Source: Steroidobacteraceae bacterium (GTDB taxonomy: Bacteria > Pseudomonadota > Gammaproteobacteria > Steroidobacterales > Steroidobacteraceae). Taken from it: a stretch of DNA of 63,204 nucleotides. Under the pieces are notes generated by a model, which searched no databases, was not told the DNA's origin, and saw only the letters and a program-made list of their open reading frames with translations. Position 1 is the stretch's first letter; each line of letters starts with the position of its first letter. A program made the position numbers and the translations under genes. This document shows, in pieces, positions 17,595 to 27,426 of the stretch. The stretch is taken from NCBI GenBank assembly GCA_029266835.1, contig JAQSWD010000025.1:1-63204 (forward strand), given 5' to 3'.

Positions 17595-18062
17595 TCAATG
17601 CGCCGGCCGCGCTGGACGCGCCGGCGCGCGGCGCGAGCGCTGACGCTCCTGCGGCGTCATCTCGCGCCAGCGACGTTGCAACTCCGCGCGTTTGTCAGGC
17701 GGCAATTCCTGCACCCGCCTCTGCATGGCACGAATGCGCGCCTGTTCGTCGGCTGGCAACGCGCGAAACTCCTGGTAACGCCGCCGCAATTCGTCGCGGC
17801 GCTCGGGCGGCAACGACTGCCACGTAGCGAACCGTTCACGCGCCGACGTGCGTTGCCCGGGGGTCATCTCCAACCAGCGGTTAGCGCCCTCGATGAGCTG
17901 GGCGCGACGCTCGCCCGGCATCGTGGCCCAGTCGTTCTCGACGTTGCGCAGAATTGCGCGCTGCTCGCTGGTGAGCCCCGCCCAATCCGGGGGCGCATCT
18001 CCGGACGCCAGGGCGGTCGACGCGCAGAGGAGCAGCGCTAGCCACAGGTTCATGATCTTCAT
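17595..18062 (-). CDS. DUF3106-like exported protein
   Basis: 155 residues. Signal peptide about 1-20, then a chain of short helical repeats of the kind W-x-x-M-x-P-x-x-R (LTSEQRAILRNVENDWATMPGERR, WLEMTPGQRTSARERF, WQSLPPERRDELRRR, REMTPQERQRSRR). This repeated pattern is typical of DUF3106. It is the last gene of the sigma-factor operon; its ATG overlaps the upstream stop as ATGA and follows an AGGAG site. It is very basic at the C-terminus. Function unknown, presumably periplasmic. Confidence 0.75.
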   Translation of the reverse strand: MKIMNLWLALLLCASTALASGDAPPDWAGLTSEQRAILRNVENDWATMPGERRAQLIEGANRWLEMTPGQRTSARERFATWQSLPPERRDELRRRYQEFRALPADEQARIRAMQRRVQELPPDKRAELQRRWREMTPQERQRSRRAPARPARPAH

Positions 18063-18274
18063 CGCTTGATCTCCTGCTGCTTTGGTGGCTCGGTGGACGC
18101 AGGCGGCTTGGCAGGTTCGGCTGGTTTCTTGCCATCCTTTTCCTTCGCGACGACGGTCCAGTTGTCGTCCTTGCCTTCGCAAGTGGCGAGGTAGTCGAGG
18201 AACTCCACATCCAGTGGCTCCGGTGTCGCGGCATGAACGGTGCCGCCGGCAACGCAACCACACACGAGCGTCAT
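18059..18274 (-). CDS. Small exported protein of the sigma operon
   Basis: 71 residues: a short signal peptide (about 1-16), then a mature part with one Cys in DYLATCEGKDDNWTVV and a Lys/Pro/Glu-rich tail. Both ends overlap neighbours as ATGA, which is the main support for it being real. I recognise no family. Confidence 0.6.
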   Translation of the reverse strand: MTLVCGCVAGGTVHAATPEPLDVEFLDYLATCEGKDDNWTVVAKEKDGKKPAEPAKPPASTEPPKQQEIKR

Positions 18275-18666
18275 GAACGTTGCGCTCCGGGCTGCGGATC
18301 GCTTTCGAGTAAGGCCGGTTCCCGGTCCAACCATTGGTAGAACTCCATCTGCTCGAGCAAGTCGAGGTTTTCCACATTCATGAGCAACGCCAGATCGTCG
18401 GCCGCGGGCGAACGCTGTTCCAGCGGAATCTGCGCGGGCCGCCACATCATGAGCGCCACCACACTCGCGGCCGCGGCGGCGCCGATCGGCAGACCCAGCC
18501 ACAGCACCCGCGAGCGCGACGAAGGCTTCAGCCGCGCAGCGCTGGCGGCGGCTTTTTGCAGCTGCACCAGGATCGCCGGATCCGTCGCGGCGACCAAGCG
18601 GCGCAGATCGGCGCGGGCGCGCCTCTCGAGCTCCGGCATCACCTGGTCGGGTTCGTTCTCTTTCAT
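18271..18666 (-). CDS. Single-pass membrane protein, probable anti-sigma factor
   Basis: 131 residues. An N-terminal acidic/basic cytoplasmic part (1-52), one transmembrane helix (about 54-76), and a C-terminal acidic periplasmic part with NVENLDLLEQMEFYQWLDREP. The position directly after an ECF sigma gene with an ATGA overlap suggests it controls that sigma factor. There is no zinc-binding HxxxCxxC motif, so it is not a ZAS-type anti-sigma factor. DUF3619-type proteins occupy the same place in related operons. Confidence 0.65.
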   Translation of the reverse strand: MKENEPDQVMPELERRARADLRRLVAATDPAILVQLQKAAASAARLKPSSRSRVLWLGLPIGAAAAASVVALMMWRPAQIPLEQRSPAADDLALLMNVENLDLLEQMEFYQWLDREPALLESDPQPGAQRS

Positions 18667-19232
18667 GGTTCTCCCAGCAGATCCCGCAGCGCATGCACCG
18701 CGCGCGAGTAGTGAGTCTTGACGCTTCCCTCGGAACAACCCATGGCCTTCGCAGTGGCCGCCACGTCGAGTTCCTCGACATTGCGCAACAGGAAAGCCTC
18801 GCGCTGTCGCTCGGGAAGCAAGGCGATGGCGCGTTCCAGCTGCCGCAATCTCTGCTCCGATTCGATCTCCTGCGCCGCGCTTGCGGGTTGATCGATGGCG
18901 AGCGCAACTTCGTCACCTCCCGACATCCGCTTGAACCAGGTGATGAGCCTGCCCCGGCTCTGCTTGCCGCGTTGCTCGTCGTGCACGCAGTTGCGCAGGA
19001 TGGCGTAGAACAGTGGCGGCCACTCGTTGGCGGGCCGGCCGCCATAGCTGCGCGCCAGCCGGATCATGGCTTCCTGCACCGCATCGCGCGCATCGGCATC
19101 GTCACGCAGGGAGAAACGTGCGATGCGGAACGCACGCGGCGCGATGTTTCGCAGGAACGCTTCCAGTTCACGATTCGTTTCCACCAGGCACGGATTTCCG
19201 GTTCTCGCGCGGGGCCGCGCCTGATCCGGCAT
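18663..19232 (-). CDS. ECF-type RNA polymerase sigma factor
   Basis: 189 residues from the ATG at 19232, which follows GGAGAGGG. Region 2 (FRIARFSLRDDADARDAVQEAMIRLARSYGG) and region 4 (LPERQREAFLLRNVEELDVAATAKAMGCSEGSVKTHYSRAVHALRDLL) are both complete. First gene of a four-gene operon reading leftwards to 17595 in which each start overlaps the previous stop by four bases. It probably autoregulates from the 19233-19384 interval shared with the divergent lipoprotein gene. Confidence 0.85.
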   Translation of the reverse strand: MPDQARPRARTGNPCLVETNRELEAFLRNIAPRAFRIARFSLRDDADARDAVQEAMIRLARSYGGRPANEWPPLFYAILRNCVHDEQRGKQSRGRLITWFKRMSGGDEVALAIDQPASAAQEIESEQRLRQLERAIALLPERQREAFLLRNVEELDVAATAKAMGCSEGSVKTHYSRAVHALRDLLGEP

Positions 19233-19384
19233 GTGCCATGCCACTGCCCTCTCCGTCAATCCGACCGCATTCAACGGGTCTCGAGGTAGCCGGGTTGACA
19301 GCGTCGCCAAAGAACGACGCTGGGCCGGTCAACCGTCCTGCCGCGGCTTCCGTTATCTGGCTTTCGGCCAAACGGTGCATCCCC

Positions 19385-20299
19385 ATGAAGAAGTTCCTGT
19401 TCAGTTGTCTGTGCATATTGCTGTTCGCGGCCGCGGCATTCCTGCTGCCGGGATGCGGCGGCGGCGGTGAGAATTCGACGGAGCCGGCCACGGGCAGGCT
19501 GACGCTGGCAATCACCGATGCCCCGGTGGACGACGCCACCGCCGTGGTCGTGAAATTCACCGCCATCGAACTCAAACCGGAGGCGGGCGATGCGTTCACC
19601 ATCGACCTGTCGCCCGCCCAGTCCATCGATCTGCTGGCGCTGGCGGGCGGGAGTTCACGTGCGCTGCTGCAGGAGCGCGAGGTCCCCGCGGGCCGCTATC
19701 AATGGGTACGACTCCTCGTGGAGACGCAGGAAAACCAGCCCACGTCTTACATCGATCTCGAGAGCGGCACGCGCTACCCACTGGTCGTGCCCAGTGGCGC
19801 GGAGAGCGGCCTCAAGCTCATTCGCGGCTTCACGGTCGCGGCCGGCAGCACCAGCAACTTCACCATCGACTTCGATCTGCGCAAATCGGTCATCGCGCCT
19901 CCCGGACAAGCGCCGAACTACCTGCTGAAGCCCGTGCTGCGAATGGTGGACAACCTGGCGGTCGGCGCGATTTCCGGCACCGTGGCGCCCGGGCTCGTGG
20001 TGGCGGATTGCGAACCGCAGATCTATCTATTCACCGGCGCAGGAACGACTCCGGATGATCTCGACTCCACGCCAGCACCGGATGTCGACCCGCTCATCTC
20101 CGTTCCGGCGGAACTCGATGTCGCCAGTGGCGAGTATCGTTTCCGCCTCTCGTTCGTCGAGGTTGGCGCCTACACCGCGAGCTTCACCTGTGATGGCGAC
20201 CTGGACTCGCCCGAGGGCGAAGAGACGCTGGTCTTCGCGGGGACTCAGGACGTCAATGTCAGCGCCAGCCAGACAACCGTGATCAGCTTCGTGCAGTGA
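19385..20299 (+). CDS. DUF4382 lipoprotein
   Basis: 304 residues. The signal peptide ends in LLPGC, giving lipidated Cys24, followed by a Gly-rich spacer. A DUF4382 domain follows (GRLTLAITDAPVDDATAVVVKFTAIELK, then a YQWVRLLVE strand and LLKPVLRMVD). The C-terminal 100 residues look like a carboxypeptidase-regulatory or prealbumin-like beta domain (ISGTVAPG... GEYRFRLSFVEVGAYTASFTC). Predicted to sit at the outer membrane. It is divergent from the sigma operon and ends in a strong terminator. Confidence 0.8.
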   Translation: MKKFLFSCLCILLFAAAAFLLPGCGGGGENSTEPATGRLTLAITDAPVDDATAVVVKFTAIELKPEAGDAFTIDLSPAQSIDLLALAGGSSRALLQEREVPAGRYQWVRLLVETQENQPTSYIDLESGTRYPLVVPSGAESGLKLIRGFTVAAGSTSNFTIDFDLRKSVIAPPGQAPNYLLKPVLRMVDNLAVGAISGTVAPGLVVADCEPQIYLFTGAGTTPDDLDSTPAPDVDPLISVPAELDVASGEYRFRLSFVEVGAYTASFTCDGDLDSPEGEETLVFAGTQDVNVSASQTTVISFVQ

Positions 20300-20328
20300 G
20301 TTATCTCGTCGGCTGATCAGGGCGCTTC

Positions 20329-20363
20329 GAGCGGGACGATCTACCGTCCCGCTCCATTTTTTT
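20329..20363 (+). terminator. Rho-independent terminator of the DUF4382 gene
   Basis: A 10-bp stem (20329-20338 with 20345-20354), 6-base loop, then CA and seven T. It ends at the stop codon of the convergent gene. Confidence 0.85.
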
Positions 20364-21316
20364 CAGAGGTCGGCGCTCATGCGGAAGCCGGCAAACGTCG
20401 TATCGGCCACGTCTTCGGCATCACTGAAGCCGAGCGACAGCTCCATCGTCCAGGTGTCGTTCAACCGCCGGCTCGCGAACAACAGGGCCGTGTCGTAGGC
20501 GCCGCCGCCCACGCTCTCCACGTCGCGATACAGCTCAGCGCCACCTATCCACTGCGCGTGGATGGGCAGTGTGGCACCGAGCGCGGCGCTCCAGTCGAGA
20601 AGCATGGCCTCCCGGGGGATCAGCCGCGACGCGAAGCCAGCCACCGGGTCGAGCGCCTGCCGACCCAGCCTCCGGCCGAGCGCGCGGCCGCGCGCCTGTG
20701 ATGGCGGGCCGCCGGGAGCGCTAGACAGCGTGATGGCGCAGTCGAAAGCCCGGTAGTCGTAGGTCTTGAACGACAGGAACCCCAGCCAGGTCGGGCGGTT
20801 CAAGTCGACCCGTGCCTGGTATCCCATACTATCTACCTGGCAGCGGCTGGTTCCGGTCTGGAAGCCGAGCCCCGGACCCAGATCGTCGGCGAATGGGGTG
20901 GGCTCGAGCTTCGTGTCGCGTGACTCGATCTCCATCGATAATCGCGCGGTGTCGATCTCATATGTGGCACCGACGTTGAGCCCCGAGATGCGGGAGACAT
21001 CCTGCAGCTCGCCGCGACGAACACCCATGCCGAGCGAGAAGCGGCCGAAGTCGCGTTGCAGCCCTGCGTCGACCAGCGTGGAACTCGCATCCAGGTCCGG
21101 CAGAGCGAACTCCGCGCGCGCCAGTTGCGCATCGATCTCCCAACGCCGCCATTCGAGGACCGCGCCGGCGAGCAGCCGATGCGTATCCGTGTTGCCTATC
21201 TCGACGCCTGCGAACACCGATCTTCGATCCGCTGTTGTCTCGTCGGCGGAAGCGATGTGCAGCGCGAGGCCGCTGGCCAACATCACGCCTCGCAGGCGAC
21301 GGCGCCGACTCTTCAC
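20363..21316 (-). CDS. Probable outer-membrane beta-barrel protein
   Basis: 317 residues starting at a GTG that overlaps the cytochrome stop (GTGA). An Arg-rich n-region and hydrophobic core form a signal peptide ending near ASA. The mature protein shows regular alternating beta strands with aromatic girdles and polar turns (FAGVEIGNTDTHRLLAGAVLEWRRW, RFSLGMGVRRGEL, LFASRRLNDTWTMELSLGFS) and ends ADL. This pattern suggests an outer-membrane barrel, but I cannot name a family. It is the last gene of a coupled operon after the sugar dehydrogenase and cytochrome c. A possible role in letting substrate reach the periplasmic dehydrogenase is inference from position only. Confidence 0.65.
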   Translation of the reverse strand: MKSRRRRLRGVMLASGLALHIASADETTADRRSVFAGVEIGNTDTHRLLAGAVLEWRRWEIDAQLARAEFALPDLDASSTLVDAGLQRDFGRFSLGMGVRRGELQDVSRISGLNVGATYEIDTARLSMEIESRDTKLEPTPFADDLGPGLGFQTGTSRCQVDSMGYQARVDLNRPTWLGFLSFKTYDYRAFDCAITLSSAPGGPPSQARGRALGRRLGRQALDPVAGFASRLIPREAMLLDWSAALGATLPIHAQWIGGAELYRDVESVGGGAYDTALLFASRRLNDTWTMELSLGFSDAEDVADTTFAGFRMSADL

Positions 21317-21765
21317 GGCGCAGCCGGCAGTGAGGCGCGCGCGTCGGCGACCTGGGCCGCGCTCACCGGCGAGGCGCCCTTGCCGAACTTCTGCCGGATG
21401 TAGGTGAGAATCTCCGCCAGCTCCGCATCGGGAAGCTGGCGGAATGCCGGCATCACGTTGTGCGAGTCGCTTTCCTTGCGCTCCGCACTGTTGAACCCGC
21501 CGGTCAGCACGAACAGCGCCAGCGCCCGGACCTCTCCTTGCACCCAGGTGCCGCCGGTGATGGCCGGCTGCATGTTGGGCACGCCATAACCATCGGCCTG
21601 GTGGCAGCTGAGGCAATTGCGCGCGTAGGCTTGCTGACCGGTAACCACGGCAGCCGGTGCGGGCGCTGTCATCGGTGGGGTCGCAGGCGCGTTCCCGCCA
21701 CCGGCGGCGCATGCCACCAGCAGCATGGCGAAGACGATTCCGACTGGTCGCGCCAGCCCAGTCAT
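21313..21765 (-). CDS. Cytochrome c lipoprotein
   Basis: 150 residues. The leader ends LVAC, giving lipidated Cys19. After a Pro/Ala linker the heme site is CLSCH (51-55) and the likely axial Met is Met105 in HNVMPAF. A single c-type domain of the short class. Start and stop both overlap neighbours (ATGA upstream, GTGA downstream). It is probably the electron acceptor of the PQQ-type sugar dehydrogenase encoded just upstream, at the periplasmic face of a membrane. Confidence 0.85.
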   Translation of the reverse strand: MTGLARPVGIVFAMLLVACAAGGGNAPATPPMTAPAPAAVVTGQQAYARNCLSCHQADGYGVPNMQPAITGGTWVQGEVRALALFVLTGGFNSAERKESDSHNVMPAFRQLPDAELAEILTYIRQKFGKGASPVSAAQVADARASLPAAP

Positions 21766-23003
21766 TTCCTGTACGACACCCGCCAGATGCGACCCTTCTG
21801 CGAATCAGCGATGTACAAAGAGCCATCCGGCCCCAATGCGAGACCCACGGGGCGATAACGCGCATTGCGCGGGTTGTTGTCCTGAATCTCACCCGCGAAT
21901 CCGTCAGCGAATACCTCGTAGGCTCCACTGGGCTTGCCGTCCTTCATGGGCTGGAACACGACCTTGTAACCAGCCTGCGGCTCGGGCGCGCGGTTCCAGC
22001 TGCCATGAAACGCGATGAATGCGCCGTCCTGGTATTTCGCCGGGAAGCTCTTGCCCGAATAGAACAGCAGATCGTTGGGCGCCCAGTGCGCCGGGAAAGC
22101 CACGAGCGGGTCCGGGAATTTTCCGTTGTAGTCAGGATGGTTCGGGGCGGCCTTTTTGCCATCTCCACCGTATTCCGGCGCGACGATGCGCTGGTTCAGT
22201 TTGGTGTCCCAGTACGTGTAGGGCCAGCCGTATTCACCACCGTCCGTGATCTTGTGGAATTCTTCGGCCGTGCGCGTGGCGTTGTCCACCGCGCTGTAGA
22301 GAGCAGGAAACAAGGTATCCAGAGAGTCGCGGCCGTGGATGGCCGAGTACAGTGCTTTCTCGCTTGCATTCCACGCGATGGCCACCGCGTTGCGCATGCC
22401 GGTGGCGAAGCGGCGACCTTCACTGGCCTTCTGATCGAGCTTGTTGCCGTCGAACACCCATACGCCACCGTACTTCTCGAGGATCGGGCAGGGATTTCTG
22501 CCCTGCGAACCGGGCTGACGATCCTGCTCCTGGCAGGAATTCGATGGCGCGCCCACATTGATGTAGAGAGTACCCTTGTGATCCAGGGCAAAAGTCTTGT
22601 CGGCGTGCTGGCGTTCCATGGGGAAACCGGCAACCACGGTTTCCGCCGCGCCGGCGGGCGCGAGCTCGCCCTTCTTCAGCGCGTAGCGGTACACACCCAC
22701 GTTGTCGGACGCGTACAACCAGTCGCCGAAAATCTGGATGCCCGTGCCCTTCACGTCGCCGAACGGCTGGGTCTCGTCGATCTTTCCGTCGCCATTGGTG
22801 TCGCGCATGGCCACGAGGCCGTTGCGGCTGGCGAGGTAGATATCGCCATTGGCGGCAACCGCGAGGTGACGGCCGGCGCCGAGTCCTTCCTGCACGACAG
22901 TGGCCGTGAACCCGGGCGGCAGTTTCAGGCCGTCGACCGTTTGCGCGGAAGCGGTGGCGGACGCCAGGACGCAAGCCAGCACCAGACTAACTATTCTCGA
23001 CAT
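21762..23003 (-). CDS. PQQ-dependent sugar dehydrogenase (GSDH family)
   Basis: 413 residues from the ATG at 23003 with a signal peptide (about 1-21). A six-bladed propeller of the glucose/sorbosone dehydrogenase family: LPPGFTATVVQEGLGAGRHLAVAANGDIYLA, LYINVGAPSNSC, GMRNAVAIAWN, GEYGWPYTYWD, FIAFHGSWNR and YRPVGLALGPDGSLYIADS. It contains Asp-rich stretches near residue 67 (RDTNGDGKIDE), an EF-hand-like calcium loop. Oxidises an aldose or similar in the periplasm using pyrroloquinoline quinone; the true substrate is unknown. No PQQ biosynthesis genes are in the window. Confidence 0.85.
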   Translation of the reverse strand: MSRIVSLVLACVLASATASAQTVDGLKLPPGFTATVVQEGLGAGRHLAVAANGDIYLASRNGLVAMRDTNGDGKIDETQPFGDVKGTGIQIFGDWLYASDNVGVYRYALKKGELAPAGAAETVVAGFPMERQHADKTFALDHKGTLYINVGAPSNSCQEQDRQPGSQGRNPCPILEKYGGVWVFDGNKLDQKASEGRRFATGMRNAVAIAWNASEKALYSAIHGRDSLDTLFPALYSAVDNATRTAEEFHKITDGGEYGWPYTYWDTKLNQRIVAPEYGGDGKKAAPNHPDYNGKFPDPLVAFPAHWAPNDLLFYSGKSFPAKYQDGAFIAFHGSWNRAPEPQAGYKVVFQPMKDGKPSGAYEVFADGFAGEIQDNNPRNARYRPVGLALGPDGSLYIADSQKGRIWRVSYRK

Positions 23004-23429
23004 GTTGGAAACCTCGACCTGTACGGAGAAAATCCCGGCCGGACGCGGCCGGACGCGCGGGGGAATGCATAGTGCGGGCGAACGCCGGGGCGCGCAACGG
23101 CCCGGAGGCCGCGGCGCATGATCTGGCGTGCGGATAACGGAATCGAGCCGGAGGGCCGTCAACATGAATCCAGCGCGGAATGTCGGACGATTCCGGCCCC
23201 TCGGAAGCCGGCCCGGCTAGCATGCGCCCCCGCCGATTTCCAGACCGCCCTGGCACGGAGCGCGGGAAATATTGTCGGTGGCCTGATACAAACCCGGGGG
23301 AAAAAGCGGCCTAGCAAACATCCGGACTGTCACAAATCCCGATGTCGCGACATTTCCCTTTTGGACCTCGCCAACCCGGCGCCGCCGATGCACCATTCGC
23401 CGCATCCGTGCCTTCGCTGAGAGTTCCAC
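23004..23429. other. Gene-free stretch
   Basis: 426 bp between the divergent sugar dehydrogenase and O-methyltransferase genes. GC-rich, with no credible reading frame on either strand and no hairpin with a T-run. It must hold both promoters, but I cannot place them. Confidence 0.5.
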
Positions 23430-24050
23430 ATGCCCCTGGTCGATCCCGTCATCGAGCGCGTGCTCGCCGAGTTCGAGCGCCGTGCTGAAGAAGAACACCG
23501 CCGCACTACCGCACCCGGTTCACCCGACGCGAATCTCGACGACCTGCTGCTTTCGGTAGGTCGCGATGCCGGCACCTTGCTCTACCTGCTCGCCACCGGC
23601 GCTCAGTCCAGGCGCATCCTGGAACTGGGCACGTCCTATGGTTACTCCACCGTATGGCTGGGCGCGGCGGCGCGCGCCACCGGCGGCAAGGTGCTGTCGC
23701 TGGAGCTCAAGGATTTCAAGATCGAGCATGCGCGGCAGGCGCTGACCCGGGCCGGCCTTTCGACCCGCGTGGAGTTCCACGCCGGCGACTGCCTCGAGAC
23801 CCTCAAGGCACTGCCCGGTCCCTTCGACTTCGTGCTGCTCGACGTCTGGAAAGATCTCTATCTACCCTGCTTCGAGCTGGTTCACCCCAAGCTCGCGCCC
23901 GGCGGCATTATCTGCGCCGACAACATGCTGATCCCCGAGAAAGTCCGGCCGCAGGCCGAGGCCTACCGCGCGCGGGTCCGCGAGGCCGGCGACATGGACT
24001 CGGTGCTGGTGGACGTGGGCAACGGCATCGAGATCAGCCGGAGAAGATGA
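23430..24050 (+). CDS. SAM-dependent O-methyltransferase (CCoAOMT-like)
   Basis: 206 residues, the usual length for the bacterial COG4122 group. Motif I is ILELGTSYGYSTVWLG (about 63-78); VLSLELKD is the acidic-loop strand, and FDFVLLDVWKDLYLPCFEL plus GGIICADNML carry the metal-binding aspartates expected of a cation-dependent O-methyltransferase. Cytoplasmic. Acceptor unknown. Confidence 0.85.
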   Translation: MPLVDPVIERVLAEFERRAEEEHRRTTAPGSPDANLDDLLLSVGRDAGTLLYLLATGAQSRRILELGTSYGYSTVWLGAAARATGGKVLSLELKDFKIEHARQALTRAGLSTRVEFHAGDCLETLKALPGPFDFVLLDVWKDLYLPCFELVHPKLAPGGIICADNMLIPEKVRPQAEAYRARVREAGDMDSVLVDVGNGIEISRRR

Positions 24051-24056
24051 CGCCGG

Positions 24057-24140
24057 TCAGGCGAGGAAGGATCGCGCCACCATCACCACGAAGAAGCTGT
24101 AGAACAGCGCCATGCAGACCAGCGCCACCCGGCGCCACAT
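24057..24140 (-). CDS. Possible 27-residue membrane peptide
   Basis: A short frame with Met-Trp-Arg-Arg, then a hydrophobic stretch (VALVCMALFYSFFVVMVA) long enough for one membrane helix, then RSFLA and stop. It fills the gap between the O-methyltransferase and the divergent ABC gene. No good ribosome-binding site is seen and the start is uncertain, so this may be chance. Confidence 0.3.
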   Translation of the reverse strand: MWRRVALVCMALFYSFFVVMVARSFLA

Positions 24141-24182
24141 CGGCGAACGCAGCGCCGGCGAGGCCCCCCTCCCTCTTCTGTA

Positions 24183-24188
24183 TACACT
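24183..24188 (+). promoter_or_regulatory. Putative leaderless -10 (TACACT within TATACACT)
   Basis: TATACACT then six bases then the ATG at 24195. The same octamer precedes the MFS gene at 50482. Confidence 0.5.
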
Positions 24189-24194
24189 GCGCGC

Positions 24195-24808
<614 letters not shown>

Positions 24809-24812
<4 letters not shown>

Positions 24813-27130
24813 CGCGCGGCGGCGCCGCGCCCCTGCTGACCAGCACCCTGCTGATGGTGCGGCTGCGCCTGCGCCGCCTGGCCAATCAGTTCGATTCGCT
24901 GGCGGCGCGAAAAAAGAACCCCGGCGAAAAGAGGCGCACTGGCAACACCGGCAAGAAGACCAGCAAGGTCATTCTCTATCTATCCTGGCCTCTGATGCTG
25001 TTCGCGTTCGGCGGCCTGGCGGTTCAATCGCTGCGCAACCTGCATTCCGCGCTCGATCCGCCCGACACGTTCTGGCTCACCGTGGCCTTCAGCTCCGAGC
25101 TCGTGGTGGGCGTCGCCTTCCTGCTGCTGATGTTCTGGCTGTCATCACTGATGGTGGTCGTGGCATCCGGGGAACTCGCGAAATCCGATTGGGACCTGGA
25201 ATGGCTGATCACCTTGCCCATCCGGTCCGAGACGCTGCTCTGGGCGCGCATCCTGGAACGCAGCCTGGTGCAGCCCATGGGCGTGCTGCAGCTGTACACG
25301 GCCTGCCTGGTCATCGCGTGGTTCTCGGGCTTTCGCTGGCTGGCGCCGGTAGTCGCGGTATTCACCGCCTGGCCATTGCTGATGCTCGGCGCCGTGGTGC
25401 GCACCTTGATAGACACAGGGCTGCGTTTGTCGATGCGACCGGCGCAGCTGCGCAATCTTCACGCGGTCGTCTCGGTGGTGTCCATCGTCCTGCTGTACCT
25501 GGCCTTTTCACTGGGACTGCCGGGCAAGGCGGATTTCATGCTGGGCCTGGCGAAGTCCATGCCCGACTGGCTGCGGCACACACCGATGGGCCTGGCGGTG
25601 CGGGCACTCAATGAACGCGATGTCATGGCTCAACTGCTGTACTACCTGGCATTGCTCGCCGAGGTCGGCGCGCTCAGCTGGGCCGGCGTGCGGCTGCTGC
25701 GGCACCAGTTGCGCAATGGCGTGGTTTCGGACAGCGCGCGCGACGCTTCGCGCGGAGCGTGGGAAGCGGGTGAAGCCCAGGCGCCGGCGCATCGCCGCGG
25801 ACTCATCAATCTGACCGCAGTGCAGTCACGCGAGATCACGCTGCTCAGCCGCGACCGGAACTTCCTGGTGCAGAGCCTGGTGCTGCCGCTGCTCATCGTG
25901 GGCGCGCAGGTGCTGCTGGGTTCATCGAGCATGGCCGCCGACATGTGGGTGAACCCCAACGTGCTGGCCTCCGTGGCCTTTGGTCTCGCGGCCTATTCGC
26001 TCAGCATGTCGGCCTTCCAGACGTTGAATACCGAGGGACACGCGTTGTGGCTGCTCTATACCTTTCCGTGTTCCATCGAGTCCGTGCTCAAGGACAAGGC
26101 GAAGTTGTGGGGCGTGATGACGCTGGCCTATCCACTGGCGCTGTTCGCCATCGGCGCGGCACTGGTGCCCAGTCTCGACTGGAAATTCCTGGGCGCCATG
26201 CTCACGGCCTTGCTTGGCATTCCCATCTACGCCTTCATCGCGGTGGCGCTGGGTGTATTCGGCAGCAATCCACTGGAACAGCAGCAGCACCAGAAGGTGA
26301 AGCCGGCATATGTCTATCTTTACATGATGCTGGCCGGCCTCTACATCTACGCGGTGGTCACGCCGAACCTGGCGCAGCGCCTGATCTTCATGACGCTCAC
26401 TCTGCTGCTCGCCTTCGCGCTCTGGCAGAAGGCGCGCGACCAGCTGCCTTATCTCCTCGATCCTGACGCCTCACCGCCGCCGCGCGTGTCGCTCTCGGAT
26501 GGCCTCATCGCGGCCATGGTTTTCTTCGTGCTGCAGGCCATCGTGATGATGGTCGCGGGCGCGCTGCTCGATTACTGGCGCGTAGGCCGCAATACCGGCG
26601 CCGCGGTGCTGCTGGCATTCGCCGTGGCGGGCGCGCTCACCTATCTTCTGATGCGCTCGGTGTACGCCAAGGCGAAGACCCAGGGCGTGCCGCGGATCTC
26701 CAGTGCCACCAACCTGCCGCTGCTGGGCGTGGCGGCCGGCCTGGCGGCCGGCGCCGTGGCGTTGGGCTACTTGTACCTGGCCGATGTCATGGGATTTCTC
26801 GGTGACGCGGTAAACGAGCGCAGGTCGTTCGCCACGCTCGGCTGGTGGATCCTGCCCGTGGCGCTGGTCGCCGCGCCGCTGTTCGAGGAGTTCATTTTTC
26901 GCGGACTGATCTTCGGCGGGTTGCGCCGAAGTTTCGGACTCTGGCCCGCGGCGCTCGCGAGTGCCGCGCTGTTCGCCATTGTTCATCCTGCGATCTCCAT
27001 CGCTCCGGTGTTCGTGCTCGGCCTGTGCGCGGCACTGGTGTATGAGCGAACGCGCAGCCTGCTGGCGCCCATGCTGGCTCACGCCGTCTACAATGCGGTC
27101 GCGATCGCCGCGCAGGTGTGGCTGCTGTAA
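24809..27130 (+). CDS. ABC-2 type permease fused to CPBP intramembrane protease
   Basis: 773 residues with many membrane segments. After a basic N-terminal part (to about 55), residues about 55-560 form two ABC-2/NatB-like membrane units. The C-terminal 190 residues form a CPBP (Abi/CAAX-like) domain with all motifs: Glu693-Glu694 and Arg698 in EEFIFRG, F722...H726 in FAIVHP, and His758...Asn762 in HAVYN. CPBP domains are intramembrane glutamic proteases or peptide-binding proteins. The ATG overlaps the ATPase stop (ATGA). The pair could export or process a peptide or lipid-linked substrate; that is inference. Confidence 0.85.
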
Positions 27131-27426
27131 TGATTACTGCGCGCACGATACGGTTCGGACGTTTCTGACGTCGTCATCGGGCGACTCAGGTGCGGCCGCG
27201 CTGAGTGGATTCGCGCCAAATCTCGCGGCCATTCGTCGCCAAAGAGCGTCGCTCTCCGTGTGGTGTCACGCGACTCCCACCCGCTGTCGTCTTTCTCTTT
27301 CTCCGACTAACACGATGGCCGATTCTGGCCGGGCGCTGGCTCTGCGAAGATTCTCGCGTGGCATGACGCCGCCGTTCGCGGCGGGCGTCCGCGCCACGGA
27401 CCTTCCAAGCGTCAAGGAGACAGATC

